Of a stretch of DNA of 64,000 nt, positions 45,901 through 52,056 are shown in pieces (position 1 is the stretch's first letter; each line of letters starts with the position of its first letter). The notes under the pieces were generated by a model. It had not been told where the DNA came from. It did not search any database and saw nothing but the letters and a program-made list of their open reading frames with translations. Source of the stretch: Flavobacterium caseinilyticum (GTDB taxonomy: Bacteria > Bacteroidota > Bacteroidia > Flavobacteriales > Flavobacteriaceae); NCBI RefSeq assembly GCF_004349085.1, contig NZ_SMFM01000002.1:248001-312000 (forward strand), read 5' to 3'. The position numbers and the translations under genes were made by a program.

Positions 45901-48440
45901 GCTAGTTTTGCTTCAGCTTCTGGCGCTGGCGCTTCTGCTTGTGGTGCATTTTGCGTTGGTGGATCCACGATATTGTAATCTGCAGGAACGGTTGGTAACG
46001 GATTCTCATTTACAGCAGGATTCTCATTAGCTTTGGATTCCGCATAGATTTTATTGGCACGTTCCACAACTTGTTCGTTTGTAATGGTAATGTCTTTTGA
46101 TCCGTCCGGATTCAGTTCATTAACCAAGTCTTCCATCGCTTGCATTTTAAGCGTTTCCTGCTCTTTTAATGGTAATACATCAACAACAGTAGTTTTGCCG
46201 TCTATGATACCGTTTCTTTTTTCCTGCAGCGCTTTGTAGTCGTCACTAAGTCCTTTTAGCAAGGCTTCTTTGTTGGGTAAATTCCCGTCGTTTATTGCTC
46301 TGGCTTGTGATTTTATTTCTCCGGCTTTGGAGTTTAATGAAATCGCTTCGTCGTACAATACACCAGGCATATCCGTTATTTTACCAATCGTATTGGCCAC
46401 GATTTTTGAACTTTCGGCTGTAACTTTATCAATCTGTTTTTGAATAACAGTTTTTTCAACATCAGTTAATCCGTCGGTATTTAATTGGCTGGAATACTCA
46501 ATGATTTTACGTGAATTTTCATCCAGCGTTCCTAAATCAGTTTTGGATTGAAATGGTTTTGCAATAACTCCAAAAACGTGCGGAGCTACTTTCAAAATAG
46601 AAGTAAGTGTAAAAGTATCTTTGAAAACTTTACCGGTATTGTCCAATAGTCCTACATCTTTTTTGCCTAAAATAAACTTGTCGTTAAAGTTTTGCGTGAA
46701 ATTTGTAAACTGCTCTCCTGACATTTCTTTACCCATATCGATCCCGTAATCCTTAGACCAGTCAATTGCTTTTTGCGTAGCAGTTCTGGTAATCAATTCC
46801 GCTTCATTTCTGGCGATAGATTCAATCACTCTACCTCCTTTTTTCAGGATTGATAATGTAGGTATTTCAGATATTACTTCAGCACCACCGTACAAAAATG
46901 GAGAAACTGCCATTTGCAAAGGAGTATAACTGGCTTTCCCTTGGCGTACTTCTTCATTCATTTCGGTGTATTTCTGTCCGGTTGAAGACATACCAACAGC
47001 TGCCAGTCCTCCGGTACCGGTAGAGGTTGCTACCAAAATCGGAATTTGATTGGCTAATAAATCTGAAGTGTAGTTCAAAAAACCTTCCGCGCTTTCTATA
47101 CTTTCAACGGGTTTACGTAAATTTTCACGTGCGCCTTTTAGATCAGCTGCAAATTGGGACGCTACTTCTTGTCCTTGCATGGCGCCTATACGGTCCATTG
47201 GATTCCCACTCATGCCGGCGAAGTAATTGATACTTCCCAAAATACCGGTTGCTATCTCGCCTGTAGTAACAGCAATATTTCCGGCAAAATTATTAAAATC
47301 GCCAGATTCTCTTTTGAATAAATCAAATTCTTGTTGTGCCGTTCCTAAATCTTTTTTGTTGTTGAGTACGTATTGCTCGTTTTTGCTTAAAGTAGCGCCT
47401 AATTGCTTGATCTCTGCTCCTAGCGAAGTGTATTTGTTATACAGTTCCTCCGGGAATGACTGGCCGCTTTCTTTAAGTTGCTGCAATTGGGATTCTACCG
47501 CTTTGTAGTCTTCAATTTTATCTTCAGCTACGGTTTGTAATGCGGCATTGTATTTCAGCCTTTTTACATTATCTTCCTGAAGGTGAATGCTTTTATCGTA
47601 TCGATCTTGTTTCAGCAAATTCTTATCCTCCGTATCCATATTGTCCAGGAAGGAATTGGCACGATCCAAAAATAAGTTTTCTTTCTCTTTTTCTTTAAAC
47701 AATTCTTTGGCACGTTGATTAACCTCAGCCTCTGACAATTGCTCTTTGTTTTTTAATGCTGCTTTTTTTACCGTCTCTTTTTCTCCGGACAATGGATCTT
47801 CATTGATTTTAAATTCAAGTAATCCAACGTTTTTAGAAGCGATAACCGCCCCGTCAATAACTGTATTTACTGCTTTTTTAGCAATTGATTTTACGTTATT
47901 CCAAACGCCATTTGTATTTACCGCGTCATTCAATCGTTGCTCCGCTACAGCATCGTCGTCATTGTCTTGTGTAGCAGAATAAAATGATGTTTCCAGTTCT
48001 TTTACACGCTGGCTTTTAGCTTGTGCTTTGGCTTTTTCGTTAGTCTTGATAGAGGAAGACAATGCATCCGTTTCAGCCATAACCGCATCCATATTTTCAG
48101 GAGTCACTTTTACATTGGCTAATTTTTGACGTAAACGTTTTTCTTTGTTTGCAGAACTTTCTGTTTGTGGTTGCGCTCCCATTCCCGGAGCTACACTGTT
48201 GGTATCGATCTTAGGAAATCCTTTAGAACTTGCACCAGCCGAAGAACCAGTGGTTGCCTCCGACGCCAATTTCTTTTCTGGAACAGTACCAGTAGATTTT
48301 TCTTTTTTTTTTAATGCATCATTAGAAAACATTGCCGTGTAGTCCGAAGCCATTTTATCAACATCTTCATTACTTCCTCCATTGGCGATTAATTCTTTAA
48401 TATTAGAATCTAATTGTTTTGCGTATTTTGGCTGTAACAT
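39918..48440 (-). CDS. Giant polyvalent virion protein (2840 residues)
   Basis: One uninterrupted frame of 2840 residues. Charged, coiled-coil-rich stretches alternate with globular parts. Around residues 1225-1320 there is a ParB/sulfiredoxin-like fold (LPNNVILLDKNGKILDGNNRVKAQLASG). Around residues 2100-2500 lies a helical region with NNPAFPIVNTPRDFLFTLTFS that matches the LPD38-type domain of phage polyvalent proteins. Such proteins are packaged and injected with the genome to act early in infection. It is the last gene of the late operon, behind two internal-virion-type genes, which fits an ejected protein. Confidence 0.8.
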   Translation of the reverse strand: MLQPKYAKQLDSNIKELIANGGSNEDVDKMASDYTAMFSNDALKKKEKSTGTVPEKKLASEATTGSSAGASSKGFPKIDTNSVAPGMGAQPQTESSANKEKRLRQKLANVKVTPENMDAVMAETDALSSSIKTNEKAKAQAKSQRVKELETSFYSATQDNDDDAVAEQRLNDAVNTNGVWNNVKSIAKKAVNTVIDGAVIASKNVGLLEFKINEDPLSGEKETVKKAALKNKEQLSEAEVNQRAKELFKEKEKENLFLDRANSFLDNMDTEDKNLLKQDRYDKSIHLQEDNVKRLKYNAALQTVAEDKIEDYKAVESQLQQLKESGQSFPEELYNKYTSLGAEIKQLGATLSKNEQYVLNNKKDLGTAQQEFDLFKRESGDFNNFAGNIAVTTGEIATGILGSINYFAGMSGNPMDRIGAMQGQEVASQFAADLKGARENLRKPVESIESAEGFLNYTSDLLANQIPILVATSTGTGGLAAVGMSSTGQKYTEMNEEVRQGKASYTPLQMAVSPFLYGGAEVISEIPTLSILKKGGRVIESIARNEAELITRTATQKAIDWSKDYGIDMGKEMSGEQFTNFTQNFNDKFILGKKDVGLLDNTGKVFKDTFTLTSILKVAPHVFGVIAKPFQSKTDLGTLDENSRKIIEYSSQLNTDGLTDVEKTVIQKQIDKVTAESSKIVANTIGKITDMPGVLYDEAISLNSKAGEIKSQARAINDGNLPNKEALLKGLSDDYKALQEKRNGIIDGKTTVVDVLPLKEQETLKMQAMEDLVNELNPDGSKDITITNEQVVERANKIYAESKANENPAVNENPLPTVPADYNIVDPPTQNAPQAEAPAPEAEAKLAEIQNPPVVEQTTTDTKEPAAEASPVPSVSELSDNQKETLKNLEEERNSKLLLEPQGLEESELVKTPSYINNRKIEAEYNAKINQIINEAATSTNEVAPVVANTKEVKKTFYTPEEINTHNDSYDKKHDEISERLEKEYLAQGIPKSEIFEKINSNSEIRQNAKDRSTLENHNNTVFKDILNDIINNKLNIPKYFKNKEKQYQLETAIKESLTKRFSTKDSGYDSVRNNQDVLTEVELTKIAKELAKAFLPPGMTFNSLTSDQKTNALEKIAPTVNSFKELLSSEIINKQGTNEAAPPTNTPADGNLRIGADNVGENGNAKPEGPAKESVPGAADAGENKGIDPLKDVESTAKALETVIPKEQAFAFAINALPLEGTINYKDIKQSDFALPFDRYVNSPEKIDKEVGSAYKIYEFLKNGGKLPNNVILLDKNGKILDGNNRVKAQLASGVTDFKYAVADDKIFSQPYSKTIAEGYHKAKLDGSNPELVTAVEKLLGPPAAKSDVVKKTVKYKSWGKETEFTVETDSKGEVKIFKKDGTEVPKYTQRKLKKLVDNKPVYKPVKNANYYKILAIAEGGLSDNEINIENKKQIQDSIDNFIPTTEYEYALLEIARGVKFSKESIQTEVGNMDSKWATDPFSTKKLPSIENVAEGIVSGADFVELDEKAVRDHLIDIIAGFGSVNDVKESVHEMYKRSIDPFYGMNEADAIEANKEFITEAEQTLFDAVQAEDNLNESEKLKYYQNEYEKSIESLTGEQQRELYDQHESDRQGLPDPNEGDAISDSEEVRGGQEKGKEINAESPELKEVNAKLAQANENLRIAKEALDRKAKLLDKELLKDNEDIFGERPNQNENKLFDERVDVDARNKATAKERQAIKDAQAEIKQLTDLKAKIENGEVVSTKEINFEIDDKSTPDQILEWLENAEKELNDFGRDNLSVGIPIVVAKAAIQAMKIAVKAGKLAAEIIQAGLDAVKQSDWFKNLTQTEQADIENDFQTNFLNKISAIDPANERQAENLLNRAASENISEEDAYNEVKATFAKARAELKNKKLPSEYIRDAYRNFVKKFTDRQYLAKSLLNKSGMKVIQNLIVNAQGASGRAKIQFEEAYNKIYKGLTTAERAILDEIIQAKRFIAIDTNREARGLDPVSHPNFIDKNKSEKFLSQLEKELGTEKFNELVERSEAYFDTYKGILKDMLDNGLLSQESFDSMSDVDYQPRVFLQFVTDFNGDIETAKRTNNVDSGGLSSDQIKSMSEGDANSLVLNSEWLLTNSLSSRSKAMAMNNINKRFMTGEFQKAKARFDKLNPKNLKGDDVRFYKYFKELSSKVIDNPFNSTTNKYLYDKTPANFSKAYYYVNGQRQEFFLEDELHESWNNNVAGFLSSNAKEFISYASGAALVKAIATGNNPAFPIVNTPRDFLFTLTFSDQYSNIVPKAMFQVAKDVAKAIKEIRKPQSDVLKKYIEYGGAMDFLSSQGKLKKESVMGQVLEKAVSANTRDIAKSIFNKVTLHKISQYSEMMFRLGIFQRTIQNQLKDLRFSDISEVTDKQQIDDIYSQAVASARGILDFNQGGSITKDMEAFIPYINVAFQGGRVAATAFEKDPVGTTAKVLQVATLASTVPIGISLALISAMKSDDDEDKTTYEIYLDAVAGISSYQKEKYMNIPTPFKNEDGQYMVIKIAKAQELAPVMSLTDNIFNNLIRSLAGQEKKSAGKITAEGLSAFNHIMPVDVTSPAGFFTRSPAIKATMTYATGYDFFKDEPLSFDIGKVPLAVEGITLSSTEDFYKKIGENFGLSPVRTKGFVESLITSPGTNPFVGMLYGGADAAGSDKGMKQIGSELAKTTLKSFTKRTHSYTSDFNRQLAGKKEMQEKLDAINIEKHRTKAEFNTLTKQFVNKEISKADLDSKMGELEPIEKKRIYNKIKDKIRLKDVDGTILDIKYEQGNEAKALMIMHYYGDIFDGSKDSRAVMIQMKKAKGILTPATMQAYNKLKKELATKKRPE

Positions 48441-48446
48441 AGTTTT

Positions 48447-49631
48447 TTATTTGTAGATTGCTTTTCCTGTTTTTGGATCGATGCCGGCGTACACTTTCTT
48501 TTTAGTAGTTGTGTTCGTGTTCGATTTAGTTTTGCCATTACCTTGACTTTTTGTAGTGGTAACGGTATTCCCTTCATTATCCATTGTAGCGGTTGCGACT
48601 GTCGTTTTACCTGCAGCCTCTTGCTCTAATCTTTCTGTTCTGGCTTCTGCTGCTGATTTACGGTTTTTAGCTCCTTCCGATTCTGTTATCCTTAATCGCT
48701 CTCTGGCAATTCTGTTGTTTTCCGCGTCATTCAAAATCTTCTGTTCTAAGGCTTGCTGGGCCGTATCCGGTTTTACGCGTAACAAAACATCATTGGTGTA
48801 ATTAGTAGCAATTACTTTTAACGCTGCAGTATTGGTATAATCAGTAATTCCTGCGTCCCTGGCATACGATTTTAAACGCGCTGTAGGTGTTACCCCGTCC
48901 AGTTCATACAATTGACTGTTGGTGTAAGCAGTTAATAAATCCTTATCGTTTGCATTGGGTTGCAGGTTTTTTGAAGTGGCGATCAAATCTGCATTTCTGT
49001 CAAAACGTTGTTGTATTTCGTACTTAGGAACTACATTCTGGATCTGGTCGTAGGTTTCTAAATCGTCTTTTCCATCGCCGTCAAGATCTTTAAAAGCAAC
49101 CATTGGCATTCCGTTATCATCCAGCGCCAATAATTTGTTTTGAAATCCTTCCTGGTAATTTTTATCATAAACCGGATCCGCAAACATAGTGCCTGCTGCA
49201 ATTCCTTTTTTTATTGCTAAATCTCTTTCGGTTAGTGTTTTTGTCATAGAAGACAAATTCTCCGGTAGATTATTAATGTTTTGCAATTTTATGGTAGCTT
49301 TTAACCGTTCGTCGTCGGACGCATTCGGATTGTTCACTACAGCCATTAATGGAACGTATTCTTTTTGCGCTTCAAGTATCAATCTTCCTTGCGCTTCATT
49401 GAGCGACTTGGATCCAGTATCGTAATTGGATAAAGGCTTAACGTGTTTTTCCCAAAGCTCCCTTTTTTCTTTCTCAGCTTTATCAATTCTGTCTTGCTTG
49501 GTTTTTTCTTCTTGTGATTTTAGATGCTGTCTTTTAAAACTGTTGTCTTGCTGTTGCTGCATATCATCAGCAATACTGCCTTCCAGCGGTTTTAATTGAC
49601 GGTAAGCGGTGTACGTTCCGGAGTTTGCCAT
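48447..49631 (-). CDS. Phage internal virion-type protein (394 residues)
   Basis: A 394-residue hydrophilic protein with long coiled-coil segments (KSQEEKTKQDRIDKAEKEKRELWEKH) and a Thr/Ser/Asn/Lys-rich C-terminus. No enzymatic motif. It lies between a small T7-gp14-like gene and the giant polyvalent gene, the position of ejection proteins in podoviruses. The family is not recognised; the role is inferred from position and composition. Confidence 0.62.
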   Translation of the reverse strand: MANSGTYTAYRQLKPLEGSIADDMQQQQDNSFKRQHLKSQEEKTKQDRIDKAEKEKRELWEKHVKPLSNYDTGSKSLNEAQGRLILEAQKEYVPLMAVVNNPNASDDERLKATIKLQNINNLPENLSSMTKTLTERDLAIKKGIAAGTMFADPVYDKNYQEGFQNKLLALDDNGMPMVAFKDLDGDGKDDLETYDQIQNVVPKYEIQQRFDRNADLIATSKNLQPNANDKDLLTAYTNSQLYELDGVTPTARLKSYARDAGITDYTNTAALKVIATNYTNDVLLRVKPDTAQQALEQKILNDAENNRIARERLRITESEGAKNRKSAAEARTERLEQEAAGKTTVATATMDNEGNTVTTTKSQGNGKTKSNTNTTTKKKVYAGIDPKTGKAIYK

Positions 49632-49633
49632 GG

Positions 49634-50269
49634 TTAAAATTTATTAAAGTCTTTAAGCATGCTGGTATATCTAGGCATGTAGCTATTATTGAATTGATTT
49701 TGATTCATTGCACCACCTCCCATATTTGCCATGTCTTTATCTGCCTGACTTCCCGATCCGTCTTTACTCCAATCAACATTATTGGCGGCATACATTAGCG
49801 AGCTGCCTACGCCACGAATCCCACTCCACATATTTTGCTGGCCGGATTGTATTTGTTGTCCTATTCCTGCTAAATCAGCATTTTCTCGGTCTTCTTTCAT
49901 GCCACGAATAGCGGTCTGATCACCAGCAATCGCATAGCTTCTTTTGTTGATTTGATTGTCGATATAATCTCGTCCCTCTTGATTGTTTCTGTTGTCATTT
50001 GCCAATACTCCTGGCAACATCGCAACGCCTCTCGAACCCATATTGCGTAATGCATCTACAGTATTTGCGGAACTTCTTTGCGCCTCTTCACGCATAATAT
50101 CACTGCCAACAGTACTGATAGCAATATTCTCATACGCATTAGATTGATCCAGATCCTGACGGTTGTAGTCCTGACGTGCTTTTTCTCCTTTGCGTTTGTC
50201 TTCAATTCCTTGCCATGCTTGAAATCCTGACATTCCTAATCCTAAAACCGAGGTTGTAACTGCTGCCAT
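49634..50269 (-). CDS. Internal virion protein, gp14-like in style
   Basis: A 211-residue Gln/Asn/Ala-rich protein. A hydrophobic N-terminus (VTTSVLGLGMSGFQAWQG) is followed by helical repeats, the style of small podovirus ejection proteins such as T7 gp14. It is first in the operon read from the late promoter at 50296-50352. Confidence 0.6.
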   Translation of the reverse strand: MAAVTTSVLGLGMSGFQAWQGIEDKRKGEKARQDYNRQDLDQSNAYENIAISTVGSDIMREEAQRSSANTVDALRNMGSRGVAMLPGVLANDNRNNQEGRDYIDNQINKRSYAIAGDQTAIRGMKEDRENADLAGIGQQIQSGQQNMWSGIRGVGSSLMYAANNVDWSKDGSGSQADKDMANMGGGAMNQNQFNNSYMPRYTSMLKDFNKF

Positions 50270-50295
50270 AGTAAATTCATTTAAATCTCTAAAAT

Positions 50296-50352
50296 TACAC
50301 TAATAATAGAAATTATTTATATCAAATACAAATGTAATAAATATTTAGTATC
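50296..50352 (-). promoter_or_regulatory. Late phage promoter, copy 1
   Basis: On the minus strand: GATACTAAATATTTAT, then the -7 box TACATTTG (50329-50336), then a conserved downstream block ending TATTATTAGTGTAA. The same layout occurs at 58894-58951. It also overlaps a palindrome TAGAAATTATTTATA (50307-50321). It drives the internal-virion and polyvalent genes. Confidence 0.7.
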
Positions 50353-50368
50353 GTTTTATTGTATTTTT

Positions 50369-50391
50369 AGTATAATTATTTTATACTTTTG
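50369..50391 (+). promoter_or_regulatory. Promoter and palindrome of the RNA operon
   Basis: AGTATAATTATTTTATACT (50369-50387) is a palindrome with a five-base centre overlapping a plus-strand -7 box TACTTTTG (50384-50391); TTG at 50359-50361 is a possible -33 element. It would start transcription near 50398, the first base of the leader hairpin. Confidence 0.55.
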
Positions 50392-50397
50392 AAAAGT

Positions 50398-50468
50398 CGA
50401 ACTAACGTACTTCACCGCCTTTCTTGTGAAGGAGATAAAGAGAAATAAAATGGTTTTTAGTTAGTTCG
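50398..50468 (+). ncRNA. Structured leader of the RNA operon
   Basis: CGAACTAAC (50398) pairs perfectly with GTTAGTTCG (50460), and inside it CTTCAC pairs with GTGAAG. The element lies between the promoter and the first tRNA-like sequence, five bases before it. It may guide processing. Confidence 0.5.
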
Positions 50469-50473
50469 GTTTT

Positions 50474-50584
50474 GGGGAAGTAGCTCAGTAGGCTAGAGCG
50501 ATTGCAAAACTATCGATTATCATTTTTTAAAATGTAGATAGTTAATTCGACAGTAGGTCAGCGGTTCGAGTCCGTTCTTCTCCA
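50474..50584 (+). tRNA. tRNA-like RNA with 34-base inserted hairpin
   Basis: The acceptor GGGGAAG / CTTCTCC (one G-T pair), D arm GCTC / GAGC, T arm AGCGG TTCGAGT CCGTT and variable loop AGGTC are all in order, so the frame is a true tRNA. The anticodon stem ATTG / CAGT holds a 46-base loop instead of 7. It contains a nested hairpin ACTATC ... CATTTT-TT-AAAATG ... GATAGT of 34 bases. The anticodon cannot be read. This could be a tRNA with a tiny intron-like insert, or a tRNA mimic. Confidence 0.6.
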
Positions 50585-50707
50585 CGAGGATCTGTTAAGA
50601 AAGTACTGACAATGTATTCACAGATGGGGGTAGTAATAGGATTCTTACCAATGCTACACGCGAAAATGATAGTTCAACCGGTAAATACAATCGTAAGTCA
50701 TTAGGTA

Positions 50708-50729
50708 TTGACAGCTTGGAAAGACAAGC
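50708..50729 (+). ncRNA. TTGACA-GAAAGA hairpin, copy a
   Basis: TTGACA followed by the stem GCTTG / CAAGC with loop GAAAGA. Similar hairpins lie at 50901, 50978 and 51117. This copy ends seven bases before the next tRNA-like element. Confidence 0.5.
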
Positions 50730-50735
50730 AAAAAC

Positions 50736-50846
50736 AGGGATGTGGCGGAATGGTAGACGCTAGATATGGATAGAGAATTGAGTCGATTTAAATTCATCGA
50801 GTTAAGAGAATCACTTAACGTTTGGGTTCGAGTCCCAGCTTCCCAA
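50736..50846 (+). tRNA. Class II (Leu-like) tRNA-like RNA with insertion
   Basis: D arm GCGGAATGGTAGACGC, long variable arm GTTAAG / CTTAAC and T arm TTGGG TTCGAGT CCCAG are those of tRNA-Leu. The acceptor AGGGATG / CTTCCCA has two mismatches (1-72 and 6-67). The anticodon region is about 40 bases instead of 17; within it TCGAT / ATCGA frames TTAAATTC, which may hold a TAA anticodon. The total of 111 bases equals that of the first tRNA-like element. Confidence 0.55.
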
Positions 50847-50847
50847 C

Positions 50848-50882
50848 AAAGTCGAGGTGCTTAATGCTTGTTTGACGACTTT
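50848..50882 (+). ncRNA. 7-bp hairpin AAAGTCG / CGACTTT
   Basis: A perfect seven-base-pair stem encloses 21 bases. It has the length of a tRNA acceptor but no room for a cloverleaf. It follows the Leu-like element by one base and may be a processing hairpin. Confidence 0.4.
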
Positions 50883-50900
50883 TACAAAAACATAGAAGCT

Positions 50901-50955
50901 TTGACAGCCGGAATAGACGGATCGGTAGTTTTCGGTACTCACATAATAGAACCGA
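50901..50955 (+). ncRNA. TTGACA hairpin copy b plus ATCGGT / ACCGAT stem
   Basis: TTGACA, then CCG-GAATAGA-CGG, the weakest copy of the purine-loop hairpin. It is followed by a stem ATCGGT (50921) / ACCGAT (50950) with an internal loop. No protein frame. Confidence 0.4.
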
Positions 50956-50977
50956 TGGCGAAAAAGGAAAAGAACTT

Positions 50978-50997
50978 TTGACAGTAGGAAAGACTAC
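50978..50997 (+). ncRNA. TTGACA-GAAAGA hairpin, copy c
   Basis: TTGACA followed by the stem GTAG / CTAC with loop GAAAGA, ending five bases before the next tRNA-like element, the same position relative to a tRNA as copy a. Confidence 0.5.
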
Positions 50998-51001
50998 GGT
51001 T

Positions 51002-51088
51002 AAAGAAGTGCCGTATATCCGGATCGTGAAAGCGAATATGTGAAATTCATAGACTTAGGAAATGCAGATTCGAATTCTGTCTTCTTTG
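51002..51088 (+). tRNA. 87-base tRNA-like RNA, anticodon possibly GTG
   Basis: A perfect seven-pair acceptor AAAGAAG / CTTCTTT and T arm GCAGA TTCGAAT TCTGT. GAAT / ATTC encloses ATGTGAA, giving U33 and anticodon GTG (His), but the base at 73 is G and no G at -1 is paired, unlike normal tRNA-His. The D arm is poorly paired and the variable region is 14 bases. Function as a translating tRNA is doubtful. Confidence 0.5.
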
Positions 51089-51096
51089 CGAAATAA

Positions 51097-51176
51097 TGCG
51101 GATAGCTCTACGGGAGATTAGGGAAGACTAATAACAATGCTATGCTGTGAGGTAATGTCCCTCGCTTTAATCCGTA
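51097..51176 (+). ncRNA. Cloverleaf-like RNA without a T loop
   Basis: TGCGGAT / ATCCGTA closes three hairpins: CTC-TACGG-GAG, ATTAG-GGAAGA-CTAAT (purine-loop copy d) and GTGAGG-TAATGTC-CCTCGC. It has the shape of a tRNA but lacks TTCRA, so it is a tRNA-like fold at most. Confidence 0.4.
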
Positions 51177-51223
51177 GGAATCCTGGCACAGGAGAGTGTA
51201 GTTATAATACATTACACAATATT

Positions 51224-51295
51224 GGGACTGTAGCTTAGACGGTAAAGCATATACCCGAAAAGGTATAGACGGCGGTTCGATTCCGCCCTCGCCCG
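51224..51295 (+). tRNA. Phe-like tRNA-like RNA with abnormal anticodon loop
   Basis: Length 72. D arm GCTT / AAGC and T arm GGCGG TTCGATT CCGCC are sound. The anticodon arm ATACC-CGAAAA-GGTAT has a six-base loop, as if U33 of a GAA (Phe) loop were missing; the alternative is an eight-base loop. The acceptor GGGACTG / CTCGCCC has three central mismatches. It is either degenerate, edited or a mimic. Confidence 0.5.
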
Positions 51296-51299
51296 CAAA

Positions 51300-51652
51300 A
51301 TTGTTCGTTGACGTATTACAAGTTTTTGTATGGACCGGAGTTCGATTCTCCGCGCCTCCACGAATCGCTCGCCACGATGTAAGTTTCTTTATTCTTTAAA
51401 AATAAAGTGGTGGAGTCACCGAGAAATCGTTGACCTAAGTTTATGAAATGCGAATGTGGTTTTTACTTCCTGAAAATGGTTTAAAAATAAAACCCATTAG
51501 AAAAGGGGGCGACTGGTTTTGACAGCAATGCACGAGTAGTAAAGAGAACTTTTTTATTTTTTAACCGGCAAATTAATTAGCCTTAACAATGCACCGCTTA
51601 GAGCAGTAGCGTAGTTACGAAACTTGGGAGAGCGTCAATCTCCCTTTTTTTT
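51300..51652 (+). ncRNA. ssrA: Putative circularly permuted (two-piece) tmRNA with terminator
   Basis: The 3' tRNA half comes first: T arm CGGAG TTCGATT CTCCG (51336-51352) then CGCCTCC and A (51353-51360). A 144-base spacer follows, then the 5' half GGGGGCG (51505-51511), which pairs with CGCCTCC over all seven positions (one G-T). The next bases, ACTGGTTTTGACAGC, resemble the tmRNA D-loop region. A tag frame follows at 51567: GKLISLNNAPLRAVA and TAG (51612). The RNA ends at the terminator GGGAGA / TCTCCC plus eight T (51626-51652). The order is that of two-piece tmRNAs, which release stalled ribosomes. The spacer would be removed. Confidence 0.65.
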
Positions 51653-52055
51653 ACAAAACTAAAACCATTTCATCTACCTTAACGCTGCCGTTAGCGTATC
51701 CCATTTCCTGGTAGATCTTTTTCAAATTTTGGTTTTTTACGACGGTATAAATGTATTTGCTTCCTTTTCTTTTGGCTAGCTCATTCAGTTCATAGATCAG
51801 GATCTTAATCGCTTCTTTGCGGTCCTTGTCTTTATAATCAAAATTGGATATGATAAACTCACTCCAAGCAATAGCGCTATTGGTAAAATAAATAAAACCG
51901 GCCACAATATTCACGCCGTCCTTATGCACCATCATTCCTCCGGTGCCGTTCTCCGGCAAAAAATCCCTTGGCGGTGCGGTCCATCGAAAGGCTTTCCACC
52001 ACTGGCACAAAACATCGTAATCAGTTTCGTTTAAAAATCGTACGGAGAATTCCAT
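51651..52055 (-). CDS. GNAT-type acetyltransferase-like phage protein
   Basis: A 134-residue protein with a GNAT-like order: N-terminal strand and helix (VRFLNETDYDVLCQWWKAF), central strands VAGFIYFTNSAIAW, a helix rich in basic residues and the final ...IYQEMGYANGSVKVDEMVLVL. The acetyl-CoA loop is poorly conserved. Such proteins occur among late genes of podoviruses infecting Bacteroidota. Its stop codon abuts the end of the RNA operon terminator. Confidence 0.65.
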   Translation of the reverse strand: MEFSVRFLNETDYDVLCQWWKAFRWTAPPRDFLPENGTGGMMVHKDGVNIVAGFIYFTNSAIAWSEFIISNFDYKDKDRKEAIKILIYELNELAKRKGSKYIYTVVKNQNLKKIYQEMGYANGSVKVDEMVLVL

Positions 52056-52056
52056 T

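Noticed and set aside
50474..50584. Group I or II intron in the first tRNA-like element
   Set aside because: The insert is only about 34 bases and has none of the conserved core pairings of either intron class.
51097..51176. Standard tRNA
   Set aside because: It folds as a cloverleaf, but lacks the TTCRA T loop and has extra bases before the closing strand, so it is listed only as tRNA-like RNA.
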